A DNA stretch of 64,000 bases from CAYXXZ01 sp964469165 (GTDB lineage Bacteria; Pseudomonadota; Gammaproteobacteria; Pseudomonadales; Porticoccaceae): NCBI GenBank assembly GCA_964469165.1, contig CAYXXZ010000006.1, positions 1 to 64,000 on the forward strand, in the 5' to 3' direction. The translations under genes and the position numbers were made by a program. The notes under the pieces are model-generated. The model had not been told where the DNA came from. It ran no database searches and saw only the letters and a list, made by a program, of their open reading frames with translations. Shown in pieces: positions 1-9,280 of this stretch. Position 1 is the stretch's first letter; every line of letters begins with the position of its first letter.

Positions 1-1
1 C

Positions 2-2296
2 GCCGGGCTCGCCGTGCGCCTGGCGCCGGGTGGCAACCTGCTGGAAACCGTGGCCGCCGTGCGCGCTCTGCTCGACGCCCAGGAAGCCTTCCTGCCCGAT
101 GGCGTCAGGATCGTCTACCCCTATGACACCAGCCCGGTGGTGGAGGCATCGATCAGCTCCGTGGTCGCCACCATTATCGAAGCCATCGTGCTGGTGTTTC
201 TGGTCATGTATCTGTTCTTGCAGAGCTTTCGCGCCACGGTCATTCCCACCCTGGCGGTGCCCGTGGTATTGCTCGGCACCTTCGCCCTGCTGCCGGTGTT
301 CGGCCTGGACATCAACGTGCTGACCATGTACGCCATGGTGCTGGCCATCGGCCTGCTGGTGGACGACGCCATCGTGGTGGTGGAAAACGTCGAACGCCTG
401 ATGCACGACGAGGGCCTGTCGCCGCTGGAAGCGACTCGCAAGTCCATGCATCAGATCAAGGGCGCGCTGGTCGGCATCGGCCTGGTGCTGTCGGCGGTGT
501 TCGTGCCCATGGCGTTCTTCGGCGGCTCGGCCGGTGTCATCTACCGCCAGTTCGCGGTCACCATCGTGGTCGCCATGGGCCTGTCGGTGCTGGTCGCACT
601 GATTTTCACGCCGGCCCTGTGCGCCACCATCCTCAAGGCGCCCAAGCCAGGCGTTCAGGCTGAAAAGAAAGGCTTTTTCGGCTGGTTCAACCGCACCTTC
701 GAACGCAATACCGAGCGCTTCGAACGCGGGGTCGGCGCCATGCTGCGGCACCGCGGCCGCTATCTGGCGGTGTTCGCTCTGATCGTGGCCGGCACCGGCT
801 GGATTTTCACGCAGATTCCCGCGGCCTTTCTCCCCGATGAAGACCAGGGCCTGATGATGGTGGAAGTCCGCCTGCCCGCCAATGCCAGCATCGAGCGGAC
901 CGAAGCCGTGCTCACCCAGGTGCGCGACTATCTGCTCGCCGAAGAGTCCGAGATCGTGGCCTCGGTACAGACCGTGAGTGGCTTCAACTTCGCTGGCCGC
1001 GGCCAGAACTCCGGGGTCGCCTTTATCCAGCTCAAGGATTGGGCCGAGCGCAGCGGCGATGGCCAGGACGTGTTCAGCTTCGCCCAGCGCACACAGCAAT
1101 ACTTCAGCACCGGCATCAAGGATGGGCAGGCCATGGCTTTCCCGCCGCCCGCCATCCTCGAAATGGGCAATGCCATGGGCTTCAACTTCTTCCTGCAGGA
1201 CAACATCGGTCTCGGCCACGAGCGACTGATGGCCGCCCGCGACCAGTTCCTGATGCTCGCCAACCAGCACCCCAAACTGATGGCGGTGCGCCCCAACGGC
1301 AAGGATGACGAGCCGCAGTTCCGCATTCATATCGATCGCGAGAAGGCCCGCGCCCACTCGCTGAGCATTGCGACGATCAACGAAACCCTGTCCGCCGCCT
1401 GGGGCTCGATGTACGTCAACGACTTCATCGACCAGGGCCGGGTGAAGCGCGTCTATCTGCAGGGCGACATGGACTCCCGCATTGCGCCGGAGGATTTCCA
1501 CAAGTGGTATGTGCGCAACCAGAGCGGCGAGATGATCCCGTTCTCGGCCTTCGCCAGCGGCGAGTGGACCTGGGGCTCCCCCAAGCTGGAACGCTACAAC
1601 GGCACGCCCTCGGTGGAAATCCTCGGCCAGCCCGCGCCGGGCTACAGCACCGGCGACGCCATGCAGGTCATCGAGGAAATCATGCAGCAACTGCCACCGG
1701 GCATCGGCCTGAGCTACACCGGCCTGTCCTACGAGGAAATCCAGACCGGCGACCAGGCCCCCCTGCTCTACGCCCTGACCGTGCTGATCGTGTTCCTGTG
1801 CCTGGCGGCGCTTTATGAGAGCTGGTCGGTTCCCGCCGCGGTGATCATGGTGGTGCCGCTGGGCATCATCGGCGCAGTCTCGGCGACCCTGCTGCGCGGC
1901 CTTACCGCCGACGTGTATTTCCAGATCGGCATGATGACCACCATCGGCCTGACCGCGAAAAACGCCATTCTCATCGTGGAGTTTGCCCGCGACCTGTATG
2001 AACAACAGGGCCGCAGCCTCACCCAGGCCGCCATCGAAGCCGCGCGCCTGCGCCTGCGCCCGATTTTGATGACATCACTGGCATTCACCTTCGGCGTACT
2101 GCCGATGGCGCTCGCCAGTGGTGCCGGCCAGGGCAGCCAGCACGCCATCGCCACCGGCGTGGTAGGCGGCATGATCACCGCCACCGTGCTGGTCGTGTTC
2201 TTCGTGCCCCTGTTCTATGTATTGATCGTGGGCCTGTTCGGCGGCAAGCAGAAAGAAGCTGCCGTCGAATCTCAGGCCGCAGGAGAGAATGCGTAA
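2..2296 (+). CDS. RND multidrug efflux transporter, inner-membrane subunit (C-terminal part)
   Basis: This is the C-terminal ~765 residues of an AcrB/MexB-type HAE1 proton-driven efflux pump; the open frame runs off the left edge at base 2, so the start lies outside the window. Early transmembrane helices are followed by the helix with the [15 protein letters not shown] motif, where the acidic residues of the RND proton relay sit, then a large periplasmic porter/docking loop (about 270-570) and a second bundle of helices containing [14 protein letters not shown]. In this family the protein forms a trimer that takes drugs from the periplasm and hands them to a TolC-like channel through a periplasmic adaptor, whose gene is presumably upstream. 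The end is a normal stop after a charged cytoplasmic tail. Family assignment is secure; substrate is not inferable. Confidence 0.93.
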   Translation, partial: AGLAVRLAPGGNLLETVAAVRALLDAQEAFLPDGVRIVYPYDTSPVVEASISSVVATIIEAIVLVFLVMYLFLQSFRATVIPTLAVPVVLLGTFALLPVFGLDINVLTMYAMVLAIGLLVDDAIVVVENVERLMHDEGLSPLEATRKSMHQIKGALVGIGLVLSAVFVPMAFFGGSAGVIYRQFAVTIVVAMGLSVLVALIFTPALCATILKAPKPGVQAEKKGFFGWFNRTFERNTERFERGVGAMLRHRGRYLAVFALIVAGTGWIFTQIPAAFLPDEDQGLMMVEVRLPANASIERTEAVLTQVRDYLLAEESEIVASVQTVSGFNFAGRGQNSGVAFIQLKDWAERSGDGQDVFSFAQRTQQYFSTGIKDGQAMAFPPPAILEMGNAMGFNFFLQDNIGLGHERLMAARDQFLMLANQHPKLMAVRPNGKDDEPQFRIHIDREKARAHSLSIATINETLSAAWGSMYVNDFIDQGRVKRVYLQGDMDSRIAPEDFHKWYVRNQSGEMIPFSAFASGEWTWGSPKLERYNGTPSVEILGQPAPGYSTGDAMQVIEEIMQQLPPGIGLSYTGLSYEEIQTGDQAPLLYALTVLIVFLCLAALYESWSVPAAVIMVVPLGIIGAVSATLLRGLTADVYFQIGMMTTIGLTAKNAILIVEFARDLYEQQGRSLTQAAIEAARLRLRPILMTSLAFTFGVLPMALASGAGQGSQHAIATGVVGGMITATVLVVFFVPLFYVLIVGLFGGKQKEAAVESQAAGENA

Positions 2297-2323
2297 AAGT
2301 CAGGGCTCCGGCCCTCTCCCCGA

Positions 2324-2347
2324 CCCTCTCCCGCAAGCGGGAGAGGG
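2324..2347. repeat. perfect hairpin repeat (CCCTCTCCCGC / GCGGGAGAGGG)
   Basis: An 11-bp perfect inverted repeat with a 2-nt centre lies 28 bp after the efflux gene stop. It has no following T-run, so it is more likely a dispersed palindrome than a simple intrinsic terminator. A related CCCCTCTCCC palindrome occurs again at 2452-2477. Confidence 0.75.
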
Positions 2348-2360
2348 AGTGAAAACCCAC

Positions 2361-2465
2361 CCAGATCCGGGCAACGGCGCTCCCCTCTCGCCTATCCAGA
2401 TCCGGACAGTGGCGCTCCCCTCTCGCCCACCCAGATCCGGACGGTGGCGCTCCCCTCTCCCATTC
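2361..2465. repeat. three tandem copies of a 35-bp unit
   Basis: The motif CCAGATCCGG starts at 2361, 2396 and 2431, giving an exact 35-bp period. Each copy continues into (A/G)C(A/G)(A/G)(C/T)GGCGCTCCCCTCTC with a few substitutions. The third copy runs directly into a palindrome at 2452-2477. No spacer diversity exists, so this is a short tandem array and not a CRISPR. Confidence 0.8.
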
Positions 2466-2477
2466 ATGGGAGAGGGG
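2452..2477. terminator. 10-bp hairpin between convergent genes
   Basis: CCCCTCTCCC is followed after ATTCAT by its perfect complement. It sits between the plus-strand efflux gene and the minus-strand repair operon, where a bidirectional transcript end would be expected. No T-tract follows, so the termination role is inferred from position only. Confidence 0.4.
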
Positions 2478-2503
2478 CCGGGGGAGAGGGAACAGCGCGC
2501 CTC

Positions 2504-2683
2504 TCAGTCCACTCCCAAAGCTTTAAAAATCGCGTCCACCGGGTCCGCATAAAAGCTTGTCTGGAACTTGGTAAACAACTCCGCCGGTATGGTTGGGATA
2601 TCCGTCGCGCTGCTCATCGGCAGGATCACTTTTTTAGCATCAGCGTCGAAGGCGACCTGCACGGTTTCATCACTGTAAATCAT
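2504..2683 (-). CDS. small 59-residue protein translationally coupled to the upstream ATPase gene
   Basis: The ORF begins with an ATG that overlaps the stop of the preceding ATPase gene in an ATGA arrangement (2680-2683) and runs to a TGA at 2504-2506. The predicted protein starts MIYSDETVQVAF and ends DAIFKALGVD. It is acidic, has no membrane segment or signal peptide, and I recognise no family. The 4-bp overlap is the classical layout for translational coupling, which argues that it is a genuine third gene of the repair operon despite its length. Codon usage matches its neighbours. Function unknown. Confidence 0.55.
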   Translation of the reverse strand: MIYSDETVQVAFDADAKKVILPMSSATDIPTIPAELFTKFQTSFYADPVDAIFKALGVD

Positions 2684-5316
2684 ACTTGCATTGACCTGAG
2701 CCCATCCAACTCCCTGGGCGTTACGCCGAGGTCTCGCCAGTTTTCCGGATGGCAGGTGAACAGCAGGATCTGATGGCGTTGCGCGGCATCGAAGAGGATG
2801 CGTTTCATCTGCGTCAGGCGCTGGCTGTCGCTGTGGACGAGGGCGTCATCGAGGATGATCAGCGTGGGGCGGCCCGCTTCCTTGAGCAGGTCGGCATAGG
2901 CGAGGCGGCTGATCAGCCCCATTTGTTCGCGGGCACCAAAGCTGAGGGCGTCGAATTCGCCCACGGCAGTGTCGGCGCTGCGCACCAACTGGCGCGGCAC
3001 GAGGTCGTCGTCCACTTCCAGACGGGCACTGGGAAAAAGCAGTTGCAGATAGTGATTGAGATGGCGCTGGAGCGGTTCCTGAAGGCGTCGGGTGAGAGCC
3101 TGACGCTTGTCGCGCAGTAATTGCAGCAACAGGTCCAACGCTTCGGCGCGGCGGGAAAGTTCAGCGCAGCGGCGCTCGTGTTGCTCGAGGGCCGCGGCTT
3201 GTTCGGCACGAGTTTCTTCCAGCCCCTGGCCACCCAGCACTTCCAGCTTGCTTTCCAACTCGCGAATGTCCAGGGCGCGCTGGCTGGCAAGGCGTTCCAT
3301 GTTGTCGGCGGAGGTGCTGAGGCGCTGGATATCCTGGCGGAGAACTTGCGGATTGGCAGCCGCAATCTGCTGCTGGCGATCGGCCAGGGATTTTTCCAGG
3401 TCTTGTTGCTGTTGCTGGAGATTGCGCAGTTGCTCTTGCACCTTGCTCTTCGTTTCCTGGTAACCAGGAGATTCGAGACGCTGCTCGAGGCTGTGAAGCT
3501 CTTCGCTGGCGGTGCGGGTGGCCTGCTCCGCCAACTGCAGTTGTGTGTGATAGTTGGCGTGCTCCCGTTCCGCCGCCTTTAGCTGGCGCTGCTCTTGTTC
3601 CTGCTCCGCTTCGGCCACCACCAGGGACGGCACGTCTTCAGCCAGCGCGGGAAAGGCATCCAGCTGCTGCGACACGTTTTGCCGTTGCTGCTCGTGCAGC
3701 GCGAGAGTTTGCGCCAGCGCATCCGTCCCCTGCGGCGCAAGCAGCGCGAGGCGATCCTCATTGCGCTGGATGTCCGCACCCAGGCGGCGGGCATCCTCCG
3801 CGCGCTGCTCCGCCCCGGCCAGTGAGCTCACTTTCAGCGCCGTCATCGCCTGTTCGATGTTGTCGCTGAGCTGTTGGCGCTGCCGCGCAAGATCCGCCAG
3901 ATCTTCACCGCCAGGAATTATCCGCACCTGGCCGACACCGGGAATTTCCAGCGTGGCGGGCTCCAGCAGCACCTGCTCACCCTGCCCTTGCAGCGTCTGG
4001 TTGCCCAGCAAAAGTGACTTGTCGGGCTGAAGCTGGTATTCGAGCCGGGTCGCCACGGCTTTTTCTTCGATTTCCAGGCGCTGGCGTTTTTCGACAAAAC
4101 CTTTCAATCGCTTGAGGTCGACATCGTCGATGGCGATGGCACTGAGCTCGACGCGCTGTTGGCGGATTTGCTCGAGCAGCTTTTGCGCATCGCCGAGGTG
4201 GCGCTGTTTTTCCTCGAGCTGCAATTGCAGTTGATCCAGTTCGCGCTGCAACCGATCTCGCTGCTCCTTCTGGCGGGCCAGGTGCGCCCTGCCTGCTGCC
4301 TTTTTATAGGCGGCTTCGGCGCTTTCCACCCGTTGGCGAATGGTGGCACCCTGGTCACGCAGTTGTTTTTCGGCTTCCGCGGCCTGGCGGTGGGCATCCA
4401 CACGGCGCTGCAACTGGTCCTGCTGGCTGGCGAATTCATCCAGTTGCTGACGACTCATGGCCTGGCTTTCGCGGCAGGATTCTAGAGCCTGTTGTTCGCG
4501 GGCCTGATCGCGCTCCAGCGATTCCACGTCTCGCAAGCGTTCCGTTGCTTGCGCGGCTTCGCGGCGATATTGCAGCCAGGGTTTGCTCTGATCCGCCAAC
4601 TGATCGGCGCGCAGCTGCGCGAGACGGTCCACCTGTTGCGCGTAGCTGGCGATCTGTTCATCCAGCGCCTGCACGCGGCATTCCAGAGCCGCCTTTTCCT
4701 CCAGCGCGGCCTTGTATTCGAGGGTGGGACGACCCGTCGCGGTGAGCAGCCTGCCGCGCTCGGCATCCAGCTGAGCGATGAGGTCGTCACCGGCGCTGCT
4801 GGCCAGTTCACCCAGGGTTCCCCCCAGCGCGGATTTGAGGTGGTTGCCGGCATCGCGCACGGCCTGTTGCACGTCCTGGCCAGCGCCCTGCTCGATCCAC
4901 AACAAGCCCGGCACGCCCCAGTGCTCGGGCTTGCTCGCACCACGACCCGCGTACTGGAACCCCAGCAATTCGGCCAGTTTGTCCTCGGCGTCTTCACCGC
5001 TGAGAGACCGGGTTCCCACCTGCAGGTCACAGCGTTTTTTCTTGAGGAAGCTTTTGACTAGATGCCAGCGCTCGCCTTGCCAGAGGAACTCCACCTCGAT
5101 CTCGGGGGCCGCACTGGAATCGCCCCAGGGCTGGAGATCCTCGACACTGTTCGATTTGTAGCGCTCAAAAAATGCGGCGCGAATGGCTCGCACCAATGTG
5201 CTCTTGCCGGACTCATTGGGTCCGGTGAACAGGTTGATACCGTCGCTCAGCTCGTCGATCGCCAGCGGCTGACGGAACTGGCGCAGTTGCTCGACACGAA
5301 TACGCTGCATCTTCAT
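2680..5316 (-). CDS. YhaN-like / SbcC-like AAA ATPase with long coiled coil
   Basis: This 878-residue protein has an ABC-type ATPase head split by a long coiled coil, as in SbcC/Rad50 and YhaN. The N-terminus carries Walker A (GPNESGKST, residues 32-40). The middle, about 190-740, is dense in Gln, Glu, Arg and Leu and predicted to be coiled coil. The C-terminus has an LSFGAREQ signature-like segment and Walker B (LIILDD, about 819-824). Such ATPases work with a metallophosphoesterase nuclease in DNA end processing. The partner gene lies immediately upstream with a 4-bp overlap, so the two should be made together. I prefer YhaN-like to SbcC because the start and tail resemble the AAA_27 group and the length is below typical SbcC (about 1000). 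Confidence 0.8.
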   Translation of the reverse strand: MKMQRIRVEQLRQFRQPLAIDELSDGINLFTGPNESGKSTLVRAIRAAFFERYKSNSVEDLQPWGDSSAAPEIEVEFLWQGERWHLVKSFLKKKRCDLQVGTRSLSGEDAEDKLAELLGFQYAGRGASKPEHWGVPGLLWIEQGAGQDVQQAVRDAGNHLKSALGGTLGELASSAGDDLIAQLDAERGRLLTATGRPTLEYKAALEEKAALECRVQALDEQIASYAQQVDRLAQLRADQLADQSKPWLQYRREAAQATERLRDVESLERDQAREQQALESCRESQAMSRQQLDEFASQQDQLQRRVDAHRQAAEAEKQLRDQGATIRQRVESAEAAYKKAAGRAHLARQKEQRDRLQRELDQLQLQLEEKQRHLGDAQKLLEQIRQQRVELSAIAIDDVDLKRLKGFVEKRQRLEIEEKAVATRLEYQLQPDKSLLLGNQTLQGQGEQVLLEPATLEIPGVGQVRIIPGGEDLADLARQRQQLSDNIEQAMTALKVSSLAGAEQRAEDARRLGADIQRNEDRLALLAPQGTDALAQTLALHEQQRQNVSQQLDAFPALAEDVPSLVVAEAEQEQEQRQLKAAEREHANYHTQLQLAEQATRTASEELHSLEQRLESPGYQETKSKVQEQLRNLQQQQQDLEKSLADRQQQIAAANPQVLRQDIQRLSTSADNMERLASQRALDIRELESKLEVLGGQGLEETRAEQAAALEQHERRCAELSRRAEALDLLLQLLRDKRQALTRRLQEPLQRHLNHYLQLLFPSARLEVDDDLVPRQLVRSADTAVGEFDALSFGAREQMGLISRLAYADLLKEAGRPTLIILDDALVHSDSQRLTQMKRILFDAAQRHQILLFTCHPENWRDLGVTPRELDGLRSMQV

Positions 5317-6449
5317 GGCGCGTCTCCCAGGACGTGTTCCCGAGGCCCGGCATCGCGCAGCATGCCGGTGAGAATGACCAGCGCATCTCGGGCGATCTCG
5401 CCTTTTTCGCCCTGCTGCATGAGTCTCAGCTCGGCCAGCACTTCGCCCACGAAGCCGTCCGCGTGGAGGGCGGCGATATCGTCTTCGGTGGGTTCCAGGT
5501 GAAGTTGGCCAAGATCGACAGTGAAGGCGCGGTGGCGCGCTTCCGCCACCGACAGTGCCTCCTCGAGTTGCTCATGGCTCTGCATATCCAGCTGTCCGGC
5601 AATGCGCAGGTCGAGCACCGACTGGGGCGGCAAGGCATCGAGACGGTCGATCAGCTGCTCGAGATCCGAGGCGACGCGCAGGCTGACCTGCCATTGCTGC
5701 CAGGAATGCTGGCCCAGCGCGTGCACCGTCACCTGCGGCACCGCGCCGGGGGCGTCGATATCCACCAGCAGCACCTGGCCCGCGCCGTTGTCCTTGAAGC
5801 GATCCTGCTCCGGTGTGCCGCTGTACCAGGTGCGCTCGTCGATGCGCTTGGCGCCATGCCAATCACCCAGGGCGAAGTAGTCGAGCCGCGCCGCGGCGGC
5901 GCGATCCGCCGCGATGGGGTTCGGCGAGTCGATATCGTCGGCGAGAATGCCCTGGACACTGCCGTGGGCGAGACCGATGCGGAGCCATCCCGGTTCGGTC
6001 TCGGCAGTGTCGAACCAGTCGCTGAGGTCGCCGTAAGTATGGCGCTGGGTAAGCGGTGCCGCCAACACCGCGCAATTCAATTCGGAGAGTGCGACGATGC
6101 CGGACTCTTCCACCAGATGAACGTTGGCGGGAATCGCGGCCAGACGCCGCGCGCGGCTCCACACACTTTCCGCCAGGGCCGCATCGTGGTTGCCGGGAAT
6201 CATCACCCAGGGGCCGCTGAACGGCGCGAGGGCGTTGAACAGACGGCGGATGGTGCGGTCCGATACGGTCTGGGCATCGAACACGTCGCCGGCTACCAGG
6301 ACCGCATCCACATTTTCGTCGCGGGCGAGTTGTGCCAGCCGTTCGACGGTGGCGATGCGGGCTTCCGTCAGGGCAGAGGCGTCCTCTGCGGCAAAGCGGC
6401 TGTACTGGCGGCCAATCTGCCAGTCGGCGGTATGAAGAAAGCGGGGCAT
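5313..6449 (-). CDS. YhaO/SbcD-like metallophosphoesterase (DNA repair exonuclease)
   Basis: A calcineurin-like phosphoesterase of 378 residues that in this family is the nuclease subunit of an Mre11/Rad50-type complex. Metal-binding motifs are visible in order: TADWQIG near the N-terminus, GDVFD, GNHD, an AHG motif and GDWHG. The first motif has Gln where SbcD usually has His (DWQ rather than DWH). The start is the ATG at 6447-6449, chosen because MPRFLHTADWQIG is the expected beginning and AAGGA lies just upstream; the open frame extends 43 codons further without homology. It overlaps the ATPase gene by 4 bp. Confidence 0.85.
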   Translation of the reverse strand: MPRFLHTADWQIGRQYSRFAAEDASALTEARIATVERLAQLARDENVDAVLVAGDVFDAQTVSDRTIRRLFNALAPFSGPWVMIPGNHDAALAESVWSRARRLAAIPANVHLVEESGIVALSELNCAVLAAPLTQRHTYGDLSDWFDTAETEPGWLRIGLAHGSVQGILADDIDSPNPIAADRAAAARLDYFALGDWHGAKRIDERTWYSGTPEQDRFKDNGAGQVLLVDIDAPGAVPQVTVHALGQHSWQQWQVSLRVASDLEQLIDRLDALPPQSVLDLRIAGQLDMQSHEQLEEALSVAEARHRAFTVDLGQLHLEPTEDDIAALHADGFVGEVLAELRLMQQGEKGEIARDALVILTGMLRDAGPREHVLGDAP

Positions 6450-6689
6450 CGCTGCGATCCTTGGCTGTTGGGTTTCGTTCCCCAACCCCGCCCATGAACA
6501 GGCGAACATCGAGTTGAAGGAGCACCGGGATGCTACCAAAGAAGACAGGGGCTTCCCACAGAACCGGGCGCAGCTCATCGTGACAAAGCACCCTTTCGTC
6601 GCACGCTGTTTTCAGCGCCAGCTGCCCCGCGGGATGGCGAGCGCCCCGTGCATCGGCGATAATCGAGCCAAGGCTCTGAGGGTATCGGA

Positions 6690-8243
6690 ATGATCTGGAA
6701 GATCCTGCTGTGGGCGCTGCTGGCCATCGTACTGCTGATGTTGATCGGCTGGTGGCTGGCAGACTGGCTGACGCCGCGTGCGGTGGGCGAGCCATCACAT
6801 GCGCTGGCGGTCAGCGCCGATGGCACGCCCGTCGATCGCGTGATTGCACCCATGCTCGCCGCACATCCGGGCGAAAGCGGCGCGATCGTGCTGGTCGACG
6901 GCCTGGATGCCTTCGCGGTGCGCGCGGCGACCGCGGCACAGGCCGGTCGTAGCCTCGACGTGCAGTATTACATCTGGCGCGATGATCTGACCGGCCACCT
7001 GCTGGCGCGCGAGCTGTGGCGCGCGGCCGAGCGGGGTGTGCGCGTGCGTTTTCTGGTCGACGACCTGACCATCCGTGGTGCCGACCGCAAACTGCTGGCG
7101 CTGGGCGCCCACAAGAATATTCAAATCAGAGTCTACAACCCGGTGCGCAATCGCGCGGGCCTGATGCGCGTGGTCGAGATGGTCACGCGCAGCCTGAGCT
7201 TGAACTACCGCATGCACAACAAGATATGGATCGCCGACGGCCGCATCGCCGTCACCGGTGGCCGCAACGTGGGCATGGAGTATTTCTCGGCATCCACCGA
7301 CACCAATTTCCACGATCTCGACGTGGCATTGCTAGGTTCTGCCGTGGCTCAGGCCAGCGCTATCTTTGACAGCTTCTGGAACAGCGACGCCGTGGTACCG
7401 ATCACCGCCCTGGCGCGCAAACCCCGTGTCGATCTGAAAACCTACTTGGCGGACATCGACCAGGACAGCGACCGACAAACCGCGCAAGCCTACCTGACCC
7501 GCGTGGCCGAAGCGACGCTGCTGCGCGAATGGCTCGAAGGCCAGCCGCTCATTCACTGGAGCACGTCGTTGCAGTTGGTGTCCGACCCGCCGGTCAAGCG
7601 CGGCGGTTCACCGGAGGATGGCTGGCTGGTCGCCCATCTGCGCCAACAAATGCTCCAGGCAAAAGAGCAGGCACTGTTCATTTCCCCGTACTTCGTGCCC
7701 GGCCAGAGTCTGGCGGAATGGTTGGGCGAACAGGCCCGCGAGGGCATCGACGTTGGCATCGTCACCAACTCCCTGGCCGCCACCGATGTACTGGCGGTGC
7801 ACAGCGGCTACGCCCCTTATCGTCGGTCCCTGCTCGAAGCCGGGGCGCGCCTCTACGAATTGCGCCGCCAGCCGGGCGGCGAACCGGGCCGCAGCCTGTT
7901 CGGCAGCAGCGGCGCCAGCCTGCACACCAAGGCCTATGTGCTCGACGAGCGCTGGGGCTTCATCGGTTCTTTCAATCTCGACCCGCGCTCCGCCTGGCTC
8001 AATACCGAAATGGGCCTGTTGTTCGATCACGAGGGGCTGGCCCATGCGGTGCGCACCGAGTATGCGCACCTGACCATGGACCACATGAGCTACGAAGTGC
8101 AGCTGGATGAACAGGGAGCGCTGCGCTGGCACGACCGCCTGGCAAAGCCGCCGCGCGTCCTGAACAGCGAGCCCGACAGCACGCTCAGCCAGCGCGCAAT
8201 AGCCTGGCTGCTGGGCTGGTTGCCGATCGAGTCGCAGTTGTAG
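6690..8243 (+). CDS. clsC: cardiolipin synthase C-like phospholipase D family protein
   Basis: A 517-residue PLD-superfamily enzyme. The N-terminus is a membrane anchor (IWKILLWALLAIVLLMLIGWW). Two HKD catalytic motifs are visible: MHNKIWIADGRI (His about 176) and LHTKAYVLDERW (His about 412), each followed by GGRN or GSFN. Segments such as LDVQYYIWRDD, SPYFVPG, TNSLAATDVLAVHSGYAPYR and the WLPIESQL tail closely resemble Escherichia coli ClsC, which makes cardiolipin from phosphatidylglycerol and phosphatidylethanolamine. It stands alone, transcribed away from the repair operon, and is followed by a dispersed repeat. Sub-family assignment is from remembered similarity; other PLD phosphatidyltransferases are possible. 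Confidence 0.82.
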   Translation: MIWKILLWALLAIVLLMLIGWWLADWLTPRAVGEPSHALAVSADGTPVDRVIAPMLAAHPGESGAIVLVDGLDAFAVRAATAAQAGRSLDVQYYIWRDDLTGHLLARELWRAAERGVRVRFLVDDLTIRGADRKLLALGAHKNIQIRVYNPVRNRAGLMRVVEMVTRSLSLNYRMHNKIWIADGRIAVTGGRNVGMEYFSASTDTNFHDLDVALLGSAVAQASAIFDSFWNSDAVVPITALARKPRVDLKTYLADIDQDSDRQTAQAYLTRVAEATLLREWLEGQPLIHWSTSLQLVSDPPVKRGGSPEDGWLVAHLRQQMLQAKEQALFISPYFVPGQSLAEWLGEQAREGIDVGIVTNSLAATDVLAVHSGYAPYRRSLLEAGARLYELRRQPGGEPGRSLFGSSGASLHTKAYVLDERWGFIGSFNLDPRSAWLNTEMGLLFDHEGLAHAVRTEYAHLTMDHMSYEVQLDEQGALRWHDRLAKPPRVLNSEPDSTLSQRAIAWLLGWLPIESQL

Positions 8244-8246
8244 CGT

Positions 8247-8323
8247 AGCTGTAAGCTCTAAGTCGAACTCTGGCAGAACTCAATTCTTCCTGTGCTCCTG
8301 CTTAAAGTTTACGGCTTATAGCT
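8247..8323. repeat. dispersed palindromic repeat R1, copy 1
   Basis: One of several copies of a roughly 80-bp element. Its ends are inverted (AGCTGTAAGC... at the left, ...GGCTTATAGCT at the right) and its core is AACTCTGGCAGAAC...GTGCTCCTGCTTAAAG. Other copies lie at 9744, 15173, 40434, 44790 and 48255. It overlaps the stop codon of the following minus-strand gene. Confidence 0.75.
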
Positions 8324-8657
8324 TTGAGCGCGGTTCTGGCGGGCAGTCTTCGGGGCACGCGTGGAACTCGATGAACACCCGCACTTTTCCCTGCGGCTCA
8401 ACGAAATGCTCGACCTGGGGAGCGATGATTCCCGGCGCATCTGGCTCGAGAATTTCATCGTAATTCCAGCTCGGCACGCGGTAGCGCAGCCGGCCCTCCA
8501 GTACATGAAGCAGCGCCCAGACACCTTCCTTGACGGCGTGGCTCTTGCGCAACGCGGCGGGCAGCGTCTCTTCGTTGAATACATCGGTACGCCGGTAGGC
8601 TTTCAAGCCCGCGGGCAAGGCGCCGGGGTGGCGGGACTGATAATCGGAACTGGACAT
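8316..8657 (-). CDS. DUF1971 (YeaR/TehB-like) small cupin protein
   Basis: A 113-residue protein of the DUF1971 family, a cupin-like fold found in YeaR and at the end of some TehB proteins. The segment from LPAGLKAYRRTDVFNEETLP through EHFVEPQGKVRVFIEFH fits that family. E. coli yeaR is induced by nitrate and nitric oxide, and here the gene sits downstream of a truncated globin and a redoxin, so a nitrosative-stress role is a reasonable inference. The start at 8655-8657 (MSSSDYQSRHPG) has GGAAAC upstream. The last residues (SKL) and the stop codon fall inside a copy of dispersed repeat R1, so the natural 3' end may have been replaced by repeat sequence. Confidence 0.7.
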   Translation of the reverse strand: MSSSDYQSRHPGALPAGLKAYRRTDVFNEETLPAALRKSHAVKEGVWALLHVLEGRLRYRVPSWNYDEILEPDAPGIIAPQVEHFVEPQGKVRVFIEFHACPEDCPPEPRSKL

Positions 8658-8734
8658 ATCGTTTCCAACCAGTGTGTGATGCGTGACCACAGAGTGTAGC
8701 GCCGACCACAGTGACCGGCGCGACGGACGCACGA

Positions 8735-9223
8735 CTACGGCGAAACACCCGCCTCCAGGATCAGCTCCATGATCTGCGCACCCAGCAACAGATCGCTGAC
8801 CTGCCCCAGATGCTGATGGCGCAAATTGCCGAAGGCGTCGATCAGAATCAGCGTCGGCGTTCCCTGCATTGCATAGGCGCGCATCGTTTGTGGCACGCCG
8901 TCGCGGCCATCGGGCAGATCGACGCCGACCGGAAACGGAATCCGGTATTCATACAGAAACGCCTGCAGCGCGATCGGCGTCATCGCCGCGTGGTGCTCGA
9001 AAACAGTGTGCAGGCCGATGACTTCCACCTGCGAGCGCGGAAAACTCTGGTGCACCCGCAGCGCCTGCGGCAGGCCGTGCGCGACACAACCCGGACACAG
9101 CATCTGAAAGGCTTCGAGCACGACGACCTTGCCACGCAGGGCCGCCAGGCTCAGCGGCTGCTGTGCATTGATCCACCGCTGCACCTGCCATTCGGGTGCA
9201 GGCCCGACCATTTTTCTGTCCAT
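8735..9223 (-). CDS. TlpA/AhpC-type thioredoxin-fold protein
   Basis: A 162-residue redoxin-domain protein. After a short N-terminus it shows the strand LRGKVVVLEAFQMLCPGC with a CPGC active site, and later the cis-proline motif QGTPTLILID. No signal peptide or membrane segment is evident, so it is probably cytoplasmic. GGAGG precedes the ATG at a good distance. It is the middle gene of a co-directional group (globin, redoxin, DUF1971) with gaps of 57 and 77 bp. A thiol peroxidase or disulfide reductase function is likely; the substrate is not known. Confidence 0.75.
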   Translation of the reverse strand: MDRKMVGPAPEWQVQRWINAQQPLSLAALRGKVVVLEAFQMLCPGCVAHGLPQALRVHQSFPRSQVEVIGLHTVFEHHAAMTPIALQAFLYEYRIPFPVGVDLPDGRDGVPQTMRAYAMQGTPTLILIDAFGNLRHQHLGQVSDLLLGAQIMELILEAGVSP

Positions 9224-9280
9224 ACCACATTACCTCCAAAATTAGAGCTGCATGCTTGGGGACATCGAAATCGCGCCACC

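Noticed and set aside
2361..2465. Possible CRISPR array
   Set aside because: The 35-bp units are contiguous with no unique spacers and no cas genes are present.
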